DNA of 64,000 nucleotides from assembly GCF_033095805.1 (NCBI RefSeq), contig NZ_CP109901.1, positions 620,001-684,000 on the forward strand, written 5' to 3'. Source of the stretch: Serratia sp. UGAL515B_01. Lineage in GTDB: Bacteria; Pseudomonadota; Gammaproteobacteria; Enterobacterales; Enterobacteriaceae. The position numbers were made by a program, and so were the translations under genes. How positions within the stretch are numbered: the stretch's first letter is position 1; every line of letters begins with the position of its first letter. The notes below the pieces were generated by a model. That model did not search any database and was not told where the DNA came from. It worked only from the letters and a program-made list of their open reading frames with translations. Positions 25,786 through 34,296 of the stretch are shown in pieces.

Positions 25786-26052
25786 ATGAAGCTCAACGCT
25801 CGCCAGGTTGATACTGCTAAGCCAAAGGATAAACCCTATAAACTCGCTGACGGTGGTGGGTTATACCTTTTGGTTAACCCCAATGGCTCAAGATACTGGC
25901 GGCTAAAGTATCGTGTTGCAGGCAAAGAAAAGCTGCTGGCGCTGTGGGTATGTCCAGACGTCGGTCTTTATTCATTTTTTGCGGAACACATTGTTCCATC
26001 TTGTGGGGCTGTAGTAGCAGATCAGCAATTCTTAGCCGATCAGATGGGATGA
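25786..26052 (+). pseudogene. truncated P4-type tyrosine integrase (N-terminal arm-binding domain)
   Basis: The first ~60 residues (M-K-L-N-A-R-Q-V-D-T-A-K-P-K-D-K-P-Y-K-L ... N-P-N-G-S-R-Y-W-R-L-K-Y-R) are the arm-type DNA-binding domain of P4-like integrases, normally ~400 aa. Similarity ends near 25965 and the frame stops at 26052. No catalytic domain is present. It lies 138 bases downstream of tRNA-Thr, the usual place for an integrase of a thrW-integrated element. It marks the left edge of the accessory region. Confidence 0.8.
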
Positions 26053-26226
26053 GTAGAGGTAGGTACTGCTGCTGGGATCCTTTCAGAAATTCTACTCATG
26101 GGTGCAGGTTTCGCACAGTCAAGGGATGGAACATCAAACCCAAAATGGGGGCGTTGGTATGAGAAATTCCCTTACGGAGATGATCCAAGAGACCAGTTTT
26201 TGACACATCAAGGTATTGATTATTAG
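26053..26226 (+). pseudogene. orphan C-terminal gene fragment
   Basis: Open frame of 57 codons without a start, in the same frame as the integrase remnant and separated from it by one TGA. The sequence (G-R-W-Y-E-K-F-P-Y-G-D-D-P-R-D-Q-F-L-T-H-Q-G-I-D-Y at the end) looks like a real protein C-terminus. I do not recognise the family. It ends 7 bases before a small envelope protein, so it may be the tail of a deleted toxin or effector gene. Confidence 0.4.
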
Positions 26227-26233
26227 GAGAAAA

Positions 26234-26653
26234 ATGGCCATTAAGTGGGTTCACCGCATCCTAACGGTTTTTCTATTAATTATTGTCATTATTGGATGTT
26301 TGATATGGCGCTCTGATACGGCGCCGTATAACGACAGCCTATACAGTAAAAAAGAACTATCGAATGGCCTTTGGTTATATATTACCAAGCACAATAATCC
26401 TAGTGCTACTGATACAGACGTTTACAGATACTACCTGAACAAAAAATTGGATAGTCCGTTAGCGGCTCTGCAAGAAACAGCACCGTTTTTGACGGCAGAC
26501 ACTAGTGAAGCAACTGTATCTGCTATAGGTCAGCATGTAATGGTCAAACTAACGGGAAAGGTTTATTCGTTCTCAAATTCAGCCTTTTTTTACAACGACT
26601 CAACCCCTATGATGCCCCGTATTGATTTAAATTTTTATGCTGTAAATGAATAG
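26234..26653 (+). CDS. small putative lipoprotein or membrane protein
   Basis: 139 aa with AGGAGA 5 bases before ATG 26234. The N-terminus (K-W-V-H-R then ~15 hydrophobic residues) ends I-I-G-C at residue 22, a plausible lipobox; otherwise a single membrane anchor. The rest is a soluble, Asn/Tyr-rich periplasmic-looking domain with no motif I know. It follows the C-terminal fragment at 26053-26226 with 7 bases between, the spacing of a toxin-immunity pair. Function unknown. Confidence 0.6.
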   Translation: MAIKWVHRILTVFLLIIVIIGCLIWRSDTAPYNDSLYSKKELSNGLWLYITKHNNPSATDTDVYRYYLNKKLDSPLAALQETAPFLTADTSEATVSAIGQHVMVKLTGKVYSFSNSAFFYNDSTPMMPRIDLNFYAVNE

Positions 26654-26984
26654 TTTTCATAAGCAAAAATATATCTTAACAACTGCGAAAATATAAGGGC
26701 TCACTATATATCTTCTGATGCCTGTAAGGCATGGAAGGCGACCCACATTAAACAGAATAGAACAACGGCGCTCATTCGCCGAAGCCCGCCCACGCTGGTG
26801 CGCTGCTGTCTTAAAGGTTCCGCAACCCCCCATTCCTAGCAAGCCGCCTTTGCTGTTAACCCAAGCTACTGCCACGAAGAAACTGGATGGTCGGAGACAA
26901 ACAGATTTTACCGCGATGAGTTGCTAAGGTCGCAGAATTCCAGGTATGGGTGGCGGAGACAACACCGATCACCACTAAATTGAG

Positions 26985-27312
26985 TATCCCAGTGTCTTGT
27001 GGTTCAGTCGTTTCAATCTGTTGCGAAGGGTCAGGTTTTCATGTTCAATACGTTGCGTGTAAAGCTTACCCGTAATGTGTTTTTCATTCGGTAACACGTC
27101 ATAAGCACTGAAATTATCTGTGCACCAGAAGTCCACATTAAAACCTGACAGCAACCCCAGTAATTTACAAAGCGTTTTCTTGCTCCTGCGACCAAAAGCA
27201 TGGGCAATAATACGTTTGAGACGAGGCTTCAATGCGTACTACAGCCAGCGTTGCTTCTTTTTATTGTCGACAAATGACCACATTTCATCAACTTCCCAAT
27301 TGAGCTGAAAAG
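26985..27312 (-). pseudogene. IS1-family transposase remnant (InsB part)
   Basis: The minus strand encodes W-E-V-D-E-M-W-S-F-V-D-N-K-K-K-Q-R-W-L, then an in-frame TAG, then A-L-K-P-R-L-K-R-I-I-A-H-A-F-G ... L-Y-T-Q-R-I-E-H-E-N-L-T-L-R-N, the InsB DDE region. The C-terminus is lost after G-Y-S. Broken by the stop and both truncations. Confidence 0.85.
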
Positions 27313-27322
27313 GAGGAACTAA

Positions 27323-27392
27323 CGGCGTGTCGGCGTTCCTCATCATTGCCACCTGCCAGAAGCATGATGTGTAGCGGTATTAAGAACACCTA
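27323..27392. repeat. dispersed repeat, family 2 (short copy)
   Basis: CGGCGTGTCGGCGTTCCTC ... AGCGGTATTAAGAACACC, about 70 bases. The same segment recurs at 47296-47373 and inverted at 57438-57505. Confidence 0.7.
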
Positions 27393-28025
27393 TTTAGCCA
27401 TCAGCATCCCTTCGATAAAAATGCTGAGTTTATCTGATAATCTCCGGATTGAATACTCGACCATTAATTTTGGGTACTCTCTAATACAGGCGTAAAGTTT
27501 ATCAGCGCTACGATCTTTAAAACAGTGCCATCCAGATCACACATATTTACTTTAACGTACCAATAAAGTGGATTTATGGGGAGTATATATTAGGCTTACC
27601 ACGAACTTATAGTTTTGAAGAGATAACTATCATCAGGAATAGTAACTGTCTGAATAGTTTGGTTGAGAAATATTACCGGAATATTGGGCGGCAGATATAC
27701 TCAGTGCAGAGACTCCAATCGTTTCGGCTGATACACAGTCCTAACTAGAATCTGATTGATATAGGGTATACGCAAAGGGTAATATCAATATTCACATCCT
27801 GATGGAGTCTTCCTCGGAATAAGTTTATCTATTGGTCTTATTAAAAGTAGGTGTCTTATATATTTTCGTTTTCTATTGGTTAATGTCACAGAAGTAATAG
27901 TCAACTTAAAAAGTAAGAGGTTTCCATGAAGGATGAACTCGTAAAAACGGCATATTTATCGCCTTTTGTACGATTCTCTTGCCAAGCATATAGACAAGAA
28001 AAGAGGGGGAGTATCAAAAATAAAT

Positions 28026-28154
28026 CTATACCCCTCATTCTTCAAGTTGCTTGGGTGTTGGCTACGTCTGTTCGCACCAGTCACATAGTAGGCTGTGCTC
28101 TTAGCGACTCGCGGTCTTGCCGCCTAGAAGCAACTCGAATTATTTTGGGTATAT
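28026..28154. repeat. dispersed repeat, family 1 (copy b)
   Basis: TCTTCAAGTTGCTTGGGTGTTG on the left and GCAACTCGAATTATTTTGGG on the right, the same inverted ends as the other family-1 copies, with a diverged centre. Confidence 0.75.
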
Positions 28155-28389
28155 CAATAGGAAATGAAACTGATTTTACTTTTTATGGAAAAAGAGCAAT
28201 AGCTAACAAAAACTGGATAAACATTTGAGAAATAAAAAGAGTGATTTTTCACTGAATGGCACTCAAGATTCAAAGTCTGGCATAATTCAGCCAGAAATGG
28301 GGATATCCCAATGGGTCACCATAATTGCAAAGAAGCTCATCCCAAACATCATTAAAATAATGATACGTGAAAAAGGATAATGCATCCAA

Positions 28390-28690
28390 TTAGTAGAATA
28401 GGTATTTTTTGATAAAGGCACCGATAACCTTTTCATGATGTTCTATAGAGCGTGAAAAGCAGAGGGTTTTACGGACCAGTCTTTTGATTCTGGTTCTCAG
28501 CGACAGGTTGTTACACCCAATGCGCTGAGTAAAGATTTTACCGGTCAGATGCCTGTCTTTCGGCACCTCCCGGAAGGTTTCATCGGTTCGTGGACCTAAA
28601 GTGTGGGCCAGTATACCGCCTGTTTTGGTATTGTAGGCATACATGAATGATAACTCTGGCCATGAGAGAACCTTAAAAGCCCGCATTACA
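28390..28690 (-). pseudogene. IS1-family transposase remnant with internal deletion
   Basis: Minus-strand frame with Y-A-Y-N-T-K-T-G-G-I-L-A-H-T-L-G-P-R-T-D-E-T-F joined directly to R-E-V-P-K-D-R-H-L-T-G-K-I-F-T-Q-R-I, then the InsB C-terminus (I-K-R-L-V-R-K-T, H-E-K-V-I-G-A-F-I). About 20 residues between the two blocks, including a catalytic Asp region, are missing. A different IS1 subtype from the copy at 27 kb. Confidence 0.8.
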
Positions 28691-28886
28691 CATCAGATTC
28701 AATCAATGAGAAAAAGGAAATATGTTTTAGATGCTCTACAGTTTATATACATTAATTATCATTAAAGATAATAACGTGAGAGAACCATATTATTATTCCA
28801 TCTTGGATGGAAATCAGTATCCCTGACTAGAATAATCGCTCAATAACGATATTCAGATTAATAATCAATTATTTTAAAGGAATGTT

Positions 28887-30932
28887 ATGAAAGTAAATCA
28901 ACTAATTTCAAGAGTGAAAATAATACTTGTATTTTTATCCATATTATTCACAGGTGTGGCAAGTGCAAATAGCTCACCATGGTGGGAGGAATTTAGCGCT
29001 AATCCTGGTTTTGTCGAAGCCTTGCCACATATCGGCTATAGCTTAGAAGAATTACGTCAAGATACTAATAAGGGATTGCAAGAATCAGCGGATAGCCGCA
29101 CCCCTTTATTCTGGCTAAAACGTACGATGGAAATGTATCCTCCTGCGTCGCCCGATAACTACAATATGCCTGTAGCACACCATGAGACCAAAGACTGGGT
29201 AAACGGGCTTTACGCAACGATGGGGCGGGGTATATTCTTTTTTACCCGAACCTATGGTGAGGTTGGACAAACAATTTCCATCAATGTTGGTAATATCCCA
29301 AATGGTGCAAACTGTTATGCAGCAACTGGGCGCGATTTTACCAACACAGACAAAATGTACTTGGATCAACAACCTCTCACGGCTAATAGTGACAACTACT
29401 ATTCCTTTAAGCAATCAGGTATTTTACTATTGGGTTGCGGCGATCCCGATAAGCAACAGAACGGAAAATTTGTTCCGTTTGAAGTCAGTGGCGCAGAGAA
29501 AAGTAATCTCTTTATCTTAGGTCAAAGTACCCAAGATGACTGGCAGGCAGCTAAGACGACAGCCAGCCGTACTGGTTTCGCTTTTCTTTATGATGGACGT
29601 ATCAATACTGTCGTGCCTAATAAGATAGTCCAACGTACCAATGAAGTTATTGGTGAACAACTGGGAGTTAACCTTCGTACCATTGCCTTGTATGAGAAAG
29701 TAAATGGTATGGATGGGTCTGACCCCCTCTTTATTTCTTCTATGGGTTCAATGTTCGCAAACTATAATGAGTGCTGCTATGCAGGTTATAGAAATGGTTA
29801 TGTGGGTATAGGATTTCATCCTTACTCGATGCATGATGACTGGGGTATTTGGCACGAACTAGGGCATCAGTATGAGCCAATGAGAGAGTATCTAAATCTC
29901 TTCCCTGAGATACAGGTGAACCGTTATTCGATAGAGGCTTGTCAGCTGTTTAAAGGGCATGAAGTATCACTTAACCAGTGTCATCCAAGAATTAGTGCCG
30001 AAGACGGAAATTGGGATAAGCAGGCAGTTGAAAGTTTTGTGGCATCAGGCACCCAGTACCAAGATTTCAGCACGATAAATGATGGATTCAAGAAGTTGAG
30101 TTTTTTCTCTCGCCTGCGTTTTTCTTATGGGGAGAATTTTTTCCCTAAAGTTAACCAGTTGCGTTTGAAAGCCATTCAGGCTGCACCAGGTAAAAGCCGA
30201 GCAGATAAGACTAATTATGTATTGGGATCGAAACAACAGGTAATCGATTTTCTCGTGGTGGCTTACAGTCAGGTAGCGGGGTATGACCTGCGCGAATACT
30301 TTACGAAATGGGGATTGCATTTCAGTACAATCGCTGGGCAAAAAGTGGCTGATATGAAATTGCCTCAGCCAGGAGAGGAGCAAGCTCTGCGGGTAAACTT
30401 GAGTCGGGATAAAATAGAGGCTGTTGCGACCTATAACTACGGTTTTGCGTATAATGTAACGGCGAGCAGCAATCAGGAAAATGTAAACTACCAGTGGAAA
30501 CATATTGCTGGCGATCGCCGTATATACATTAAAAATCAGGAAGGAGCCTCAGTAGACGTCATTATTCCAAAAAATGTAGAAGGTGTTAGTGCGCGTTTTG
30601 AAGTGACAGCTGAAAGTAAAATGGGAGTAGACAGGAAAATACTTGAAGTTCAGGTCTTGTCTCCTGTAGTGAAAGTAACGGGGCCCTCTAGCATAATATC
30701 TCAAGAAACTGTTCAGTTTGAAGCGCAGGCAAATTTTGACCAAGCTCGTTATCAATGGACGCTATTAAAAGGCAATGAAGTTGTCAACGGTGGCGTCAGT
30801 GAGGATGGCGTAATTAATTCTGGCTTGGGAACGGGGTTATATACACTTAAAGTAGTGGCCAGCAGTGATAAAGGAGCACGTACTATATCACAGTCACGCT
30901 CTCTTGAAATAACGGTTGACGCATCCAGTTAG
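28887..30932 (+). CDS. secreted enhancin-like M60 metallopeptidase
   Basis: 681 aa. A signal peptide (about residues 1-27, ending V-A-S-A-N) precedes a M60-type domain. Zinc motif H-E-L-G-H at residues 323-327 with a downstream Glu in F-P-E-I-Q-V-N (E341) fits the gluzincin pattern HExxH-x(8-28)-E of enhancin and mucin-active M60 enzymes. The C-terminal ~150 residues look like one or two Ig/PKD-like beta domains. RBS AAAGGA lies 7 bases upstream. The stop codon coincides with the start of an IS6 remnant, so the native C-terminus may have been longer. Related proteins attack mucins or the insect peritrophic matrix; the substrate here is unknown. Confidence 0.85.
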   Translation: MKVNQLISRVKIILVFLSILFTGVASANSSPWWEEFSANPGFVEALPHIGYSLEELRQDTNKGLQESADSRTPLFWLKRTMEMYPPASPDNYNMPVAHHETKDWVNGLYATMGRGIFFFTRTYGEVGQTISINVGNIPNGANCYAATGRDFTNTDKMYLDQQPLTANSDNYYSFKQSGILLLGCGDPDKQQNGKFVPFEVSGAEKSNLFILGQSTQDDWQAAKTTASRTGFAFLYDGRINTVVPNKIVQRTNEVIGEQLGVNLRTIALYEKVNGMDGSDPLFISSMGSMFANYNECCYAGYRNGYVGIGFHPYSMHDDWGIWHELGHQYEPMREYLNLFPEIQVNRYSIEACQLFKGHEVSLNQCHPRISAEDGNWDKQAVESFVASGTQYQDFSTINDGFKKLSFFSRLRFSYGENFFPKVNQLRLKAIQAAPGKSRADKTNYVLGSKQQVIDFLVVAYSQVAGYDLREYFTKWGLHFSTIAGQKVADMKLPQPGEEQALRVNLSRDKIEAVATYNYGFAYNVTASSNQENVNYQWKHIAGDRRIYIKNQEGASVDVIIPKNVEGVSARFEVTAESKMGVDRKILEVQVLSPVVKVTGPSSIISQETVQFEAQANFDQARYQWTLLKGNEVVNGGVSEDGVINSGLGTGLYTLKVVASSDKGARTISQSRSLEITVDASS

Positions 30933-31160
30933 GCCGTGTCGCATTAAGGAGTGGTGAGGTAATATGCTGCCGCCTGACTACTTCTCTGAGCAGAAAAGCC
31001 TTAAAGCGCTTGCATTACTCCGCTGATGGGTTCTGTCGTATTAAGTCTTAGTCAGGTAACGTGCTGTTTTTATTATGATGTTATCTGACTATGACTCGGA
31101 ACCGAAAAATCTTCGTTCGACTCCATTACTCTGTTGATATTATTGCTTAGCGTGTCCCCT
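30932..31160 (+). mobile_element. two tandem IS6-family 5' end remnants
   Basis: Two blocks (about 30932-31027 and 31029-31160) each begin with an IS6 terminal repeat variant (GGCCGTGTCGCATTA and GGTTCTGTCGTATTA) and continue through the transposase start region, comparable with the intact copy at 51.5 kb. Both lose the frame within ~40 codons. The rest of the gap to 31294 holds nothing recognisable. Confidence 0.75.
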
Positions 31161-31294
31161 GCAGAACCCTTTTATCTTCTGGTTGCATGAAAAACAACGA
31201 TCTGGCCGTATTGGCCTCTTGCCAACAACCGCCCAACATTAACGCGACTGAGCTGTTCCCCTTTTATTTGAGAACAATGCAAAGAAACCATTTT

Positions 31295-32305
31295 CTAACA
31301 CGAAGATCGTCTAACTTGCAGAATAATGATAAAAAAGCCACCGAGCCCAGCAGTGATAATTCCAATAGGTAACTCCTGATCCTCAATAAGGGTTCGGCTG
31401 ATCATATCGCCGCTACAGAGAAGTACTGCGCCTAATAGTGCCGCCAGAGGGATCATTAAGAGATGTTTGACGCCTGCAATACGTCTTGCCACATGTGGCA
31501 CCATGAGGCCCACAAAGCCGATAACCCCGGTGAGTGAAACCAGGAAAGATGTTGCTAATGCACTGCAAATAAAAGCTTCAGTTCTCAGTCTTGCGACATT
31601 AACACCTAGCGATATTGCCGTTTGTTCTCCTGACAATAATCCATCGAGCCATTTCCATCGCCAGGCGACAAAGCAGCTCAATAGGATAAGGCTCATCAAA
31701 GGGAGAAATAAGTTGTCCCAACGGGCGAGGCCTAGCCCGCCCAGCGACCAAAATATGACTGAACTGGCGGCCCGTTGGTCGCCTGAAAAAACAAGGTAGC
31801 TGGTAAGTGCACTAAAAAGAAAAGAGATGGAAAGGCCACAGACAATAAGGTGTTCAGGACGCCGGGAGTCACTGATATGAAAAAGTATCAGAACAGCAAA
31901 TGCCGATACACTACCACCGACAAAAGCAGACAGCGGAAGTGTTAATTCACCAAACTGCTCGCCAAAGCGAGTGATCACAAAGACCACTCCCGCAGAGGCA
32001 CCAGAGGAGAGTCCAAAAAGAAAAGGATCAGCCAACTCGTTTCGGGTGGTAGTTTGGAGCAGTGTTCCTACTATTGCCAGCCCTGCGCCCGTTAGCATGG
32101 TGAGCAATACTCTGGGTAAACGCAATTGTGTGATGATGGTATCCACTTGCTCAGACACAGCAGTGTCGGTAATCTTCAGCGCTGATAAGACCTGTGCCGA
32201 TGTTATTGGAACAGTACCCAGTATCAGGCTCCAAAACATAAACGCGGCAAGCAGGATTGTAATACAACCTATCAACAGGATGTAGTTACCCTTTGAGAGG
32301 CTCAT
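31295..32305 (-). CDS. FecCD/BtuC-type ABC transporter permease
   Basis: 336 aa with about ten membrane helices. FecCD-family signatures: L-R-L-P-R-V-L-L-T-M-L-T-G-A-G-L-A, N-E-L-A-D-P-F-L-F-G-L-S-S-G-A, and G-V-I-G-F-V-G-L-M-V-P-H near the cytoplasmic coupling helix. The start overlaps the binding-protein stop by 4 bases. Last gene of a three-gene importer for a metal chelate or corrinoid-like ligand. No outer-membrane receptor lies beside it; the downstream side is IS6 debris. Confidence 0.9.
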   Translation of the reverse strand: MSLSKGNYILLIGCITILLAAFMFWSLILGTVPITSAQVLSALKITDTAVSEQVDTIITQLRLPRVLLTMLTGAGLAIVGTLLQTTTRNELADPFLFGLSSGASAGVVFVITRFGEQFGELTLPLSAFVGGSVSAFAVLILFHISDSRRPEHLIVCGLSISFLFSALTSYLVFSGDQRAASSVIFWSLGGLGLARWDNLFLPLMSLILLSCFVAWRWKWLDGLLSGEQTAISLGVNVARLRTEAFICSALATSFLVSLTGVIGFVGLMVPHVARRIAGVKHLLMIPLAALLGAVLLCSGDMISRTLIEDQELPIGIITAGLGGFFIIILQVRRSSC

Positions 32306-33258
32306 GATTTCTCTCCTGCGTACAAAGCATTAGCCAGCTTTTCAATCGCTTTTATGTTCGCGGGGCCTGGCGTCAATTCAGCGTATTGCAGTTTAAGGTA
32401 TTTACCTTGTTTAACTGCGGGGGTTAATTTCATAAGAGGATGTGATTCAAGGAAATGCTGTAAACTTTCGGCCCCAGACCCTGTTTGATAATCTAATAAA
32501 ATAATAAAATCGGGTTCTGCCACTGAAACCGTCTCCCAGGTACTGCTGGTCCAACTTGCCTCCAGTGAGTCCATAATATTCTTTCCACCTGCTGCTTCTA
32601 TAATGGCGGTTGGCATCGCGTATTTACCACTGGTAAACGGCTTGTCTTTACCTGAGTCATAGACAAATACCTTTGCCGGACGTGAACCTTCCGGTGGTTT
32701 GGGTAAGGTCAGGAGCTTGTATTTCCATTCCTCAACAAGTCTCTTTGCTTCCTTTTCTTTACCAAAGATTTTTCCCAACGTTATTTGGTCGTTATAGAGT
32801 AAATCCATGCTGGCTTTGCCGGGCTGTGTACTTGCAAACAGGCAGCTTTCGCTCAGAACAAAGGTAGGAATACCATATTGTTCAAGTTTTTCAGGTGTGA
32901 CATCGCCACCTACTTGCATGCCATAATTCCAGCCTGCAAAGAAAAAGTCTGGATTTGCAGAGAGAATGGTTTCCAGTGACGGATATTTTGGGGCCAGCTC
33001 TGGGATGTTATCCATTTCTTGGGTAAATTCCGGAGTCATTTTATACCAGCCTGTAATGCCAGTGAGACCGATAATCCGATTTTGAAGTTTTAAGGCAAAA
33101 GCCATTTCAGCCATATTGATATCGTGAATAATGGCACGCTGAGGTGGGCGCTCAAAGGTCACTGGTTTACCACAACTGTTAATGGTGACTGGAAAGCCAG
33201 CAGAATTCGCAGTGAAGCAGCCCAAGGTGAGGAACAACAACAGAAATAGCTTGTTCAT
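32302..33258 (-). CDS. periplasmic metal-chelate binding protein (BtuF/FepB-like)
   Basis: 318 aa with a signal peptide (C-F-T-A-N-S-A then G-F-P-V). Cluster A-II/class III binding-protein fold: R-A-I-I-H-D-I-N-M-A-E in the first lobe, a long linking helix around residues 150-190, and the second lobe F-V-Y-D-S-G-K-D-K-P-F. Middle gene of the ATPase-binding protein-permease operon, 18 bases after the ATPase. The ligand cannot be read from sequence; the Zur-like operator suggests zinc. Confidence 0.88.
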   Translation of the reverse strand: MNKLFLLLFLTLGCFTANSAGFPVTINSCGKPVTFERPPQRAIIHDINMAEMAFALKLQNRIIGLTGITGWYKMTPEFTQEMDNIPELAPKYPSLETILSANPDFFFAGWNYGMQVGGDVTPEKLEQYGIPTFVLSESCLFASTQPGKASMDLLYNDQITLGKIFGKEKEAKRLVEEWKYKLLTLPKPPEGSRPAKVFVYDSGKDKPFTSGKYAMPTAIIEAAGGKNIMDSLEASWTSSTWETVSVAEPDFIILLDYQTGSGAESLQHFLESHPLMKLTPAVKQGKYLKLQYAELTPGPANIKAIEKLANALYAGEKS

Positions 33259-33276
33259 TAAGATATCAGCCTTGAA

Positions 33277-34062
33277 TTATGCACAAAGTGGAACTTCAAA
33301 TATTTTTAGCGGCTCGCCGCTCTCTGGATGGGAAACGTTGAGGCTTTTCATACCAAAAACAGGGAGCGTTATCCTACTTTGTAATGCAATGTCCGGTGTA
33401 TCACAGATAACCTGTTTACCTTTGCATAGCACAAGCACCTTGTCTGCAAAGGCCGCTGTTAGCTGCAGATCGTGCAATACAACGACAACGGCAATGCCTA
33501 GTTCTTTCACCAGTGACAATAGTTCCGAACGTCCAAGTGGGTCGAGATGGTTAGTGGGTTCATCCAGCAATAAAAGCGAGGGATTTTGTACTAATGTGCG
33601 GGCGAATGCAGCCCGTTGTCGTTGACCACCGGAAAGTTGACCTAGGGGACGGTGCTTAAGTGTTTGCAAGCCAGTATTGCTTAGTGCCTCGCTAACAATT
33701 TTTTGCTCTTTAGCATGCGGAAAGGCTCCCGCATGAGGTAAACGTCCTAGCGTTACATACTCCTCAAGCGTCAAACGTAAGTCAGGTATATCTGTCTGTG
33801 AAAGAAAGGCAATCTGCTGAGCACGTTCTCGAACAGGAATGAACTCAAGCGGCTGTCCATTCAGACTGATTTCACCTTTACTATGCACTTTCTCGCGGAT
33901 AATTGTACGTAACAGGCTAGATTTCCCACAACCGTTGGGGCCAATGATAGCGAGCCTTTCACCCGAGTTTACTTTGAAACTGATATTTTCAAGTATCAAT
34001 TCGTTACGTTGAGAAAGCAGAGAAACACTGTCGAGACAGAGAATATGATCAGCATTTTTCAT
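33277..34062 (-). CDS. FecE/BtuD-type ABC transporter ATPase
   Basis: 261 aa. Walker A G-P-N-G-C-G-K-S-S near residue 40, Q-loop L-S-Q-T-D, signature L-S-G-G-Q-R-Q-R-A, Walker B L-L-L-L-D-E-P-T-N-H-L-D and switch His in V-V-L-H-D-L. First gene of the importer operon; a Zur-box-like palindrome lies 26 bases before its start. The ribosome site is weak (CCAGG next to the ATG). Confidence 0.93.
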   Translation of the reverse strand: MKNADHILCLDSVSLLSQRNELILENISFKVNSGERLAIIGPNGCGKSSLLRTIIREKVHSKGEISLNGQPLEFIPVRERAQQIAFLSQTDIPDLRLTLEEYVTLGRLPHAGAFPHAKEQKIVSEALSNTGLQTLKHRPLGQLSGGQRQRAAFARTLVQNPSLLLLDEPTNHLDPLGRSELLSLVKELGIAVVVVLHDLQLTAAFADKVLVLCKGKQVICDTPDIALQSRITLPVFGMKSLNVSHPESGEPLKIFEVPLCA

Positions 34063-34087
34063 CCTGGCATCACCGAAAAATTATTAC

Positions 34088-34112
34088 TGTTATGTTATAT
34101 CATAACATAACA
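34088..34112 (-). promoter_or_regulatory. putative Zur operator of the ABC importer
   Basis: Inverted repeat TGTTATGTTAT-ATC-ATAACATAACA with perfect 11-base arms. Its core ATGTTATAtcATAACAT differs from the enterobacterial Zur consensus core ATGTTATAnTATAACAT at a single position. It lies 26 bases upstream of the ATPase gene, where a repressor would cover the promoter. Confidence 0.65.
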
Positions 34113-34202
34113 TCAGCGATGAGCATATAGCTGTTCCTTTGGAAAAGGGGGCATCCTACGTCATGAATTTACCAGGGGTTCTTGGAAAGTTTTTAGTTCG
34201 AG

Positions 34203-34227
34203 AATCAAGCTCTGTCGGAGCTTGATT
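34203..34227. other. 10-bp perfect hairpin
   Basis: AATCAAGCTC / GAGCTTGATT around TGTCG in the gap between the hydrolase 3' end and the importer operon. No T-tract on either strand. A second stem, CGCGGCC...GGCCGCG, lies at 34254-34286. Confidence 0.4.
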
Positions 34228-34296
34228 CAATAAGGAAGAGGAATACACTTTAACGCGGCCGATTTCCTCGGTAATTGGCCGCGAAAAAACGCATAC

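Larger units (their letters stand above)
26654..28886. other. 2.2-kb gene-poor stretch of decayed mobile DNA
   Basis: Contains two IS1 transposase remnants (26985-27312, 28390-28690), a family-2 repeat (27323-27392), a family-1 repeat (28026-28154) and AT-rich spacer. A 100-codon frame at 27926-28228 runs through the repeat and is not convincing. A GC-richer block at 26710-26900 looks like another degenerate repeat. I see no intact gene. Confidence 0.7.

Noticed and set aside
27926..28228. 100-codon plus-strand frame
   Set aside because: It runs across a family-1 repeat with no domain or good ribosome site.
28755..28775. ATTATC-N6-GATAAT upstream of the M60 gene as a Fur box
   Set aside because: The half-sites face outward, the reverse of a Fur box, and the region is simply AT-rich.
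34203..34286. Hairpins downstream of the hydrolase as rho-independent terminators
   Set aside because: The T/A tracts lie on the wrong side of the stems for either neighbouring gene.
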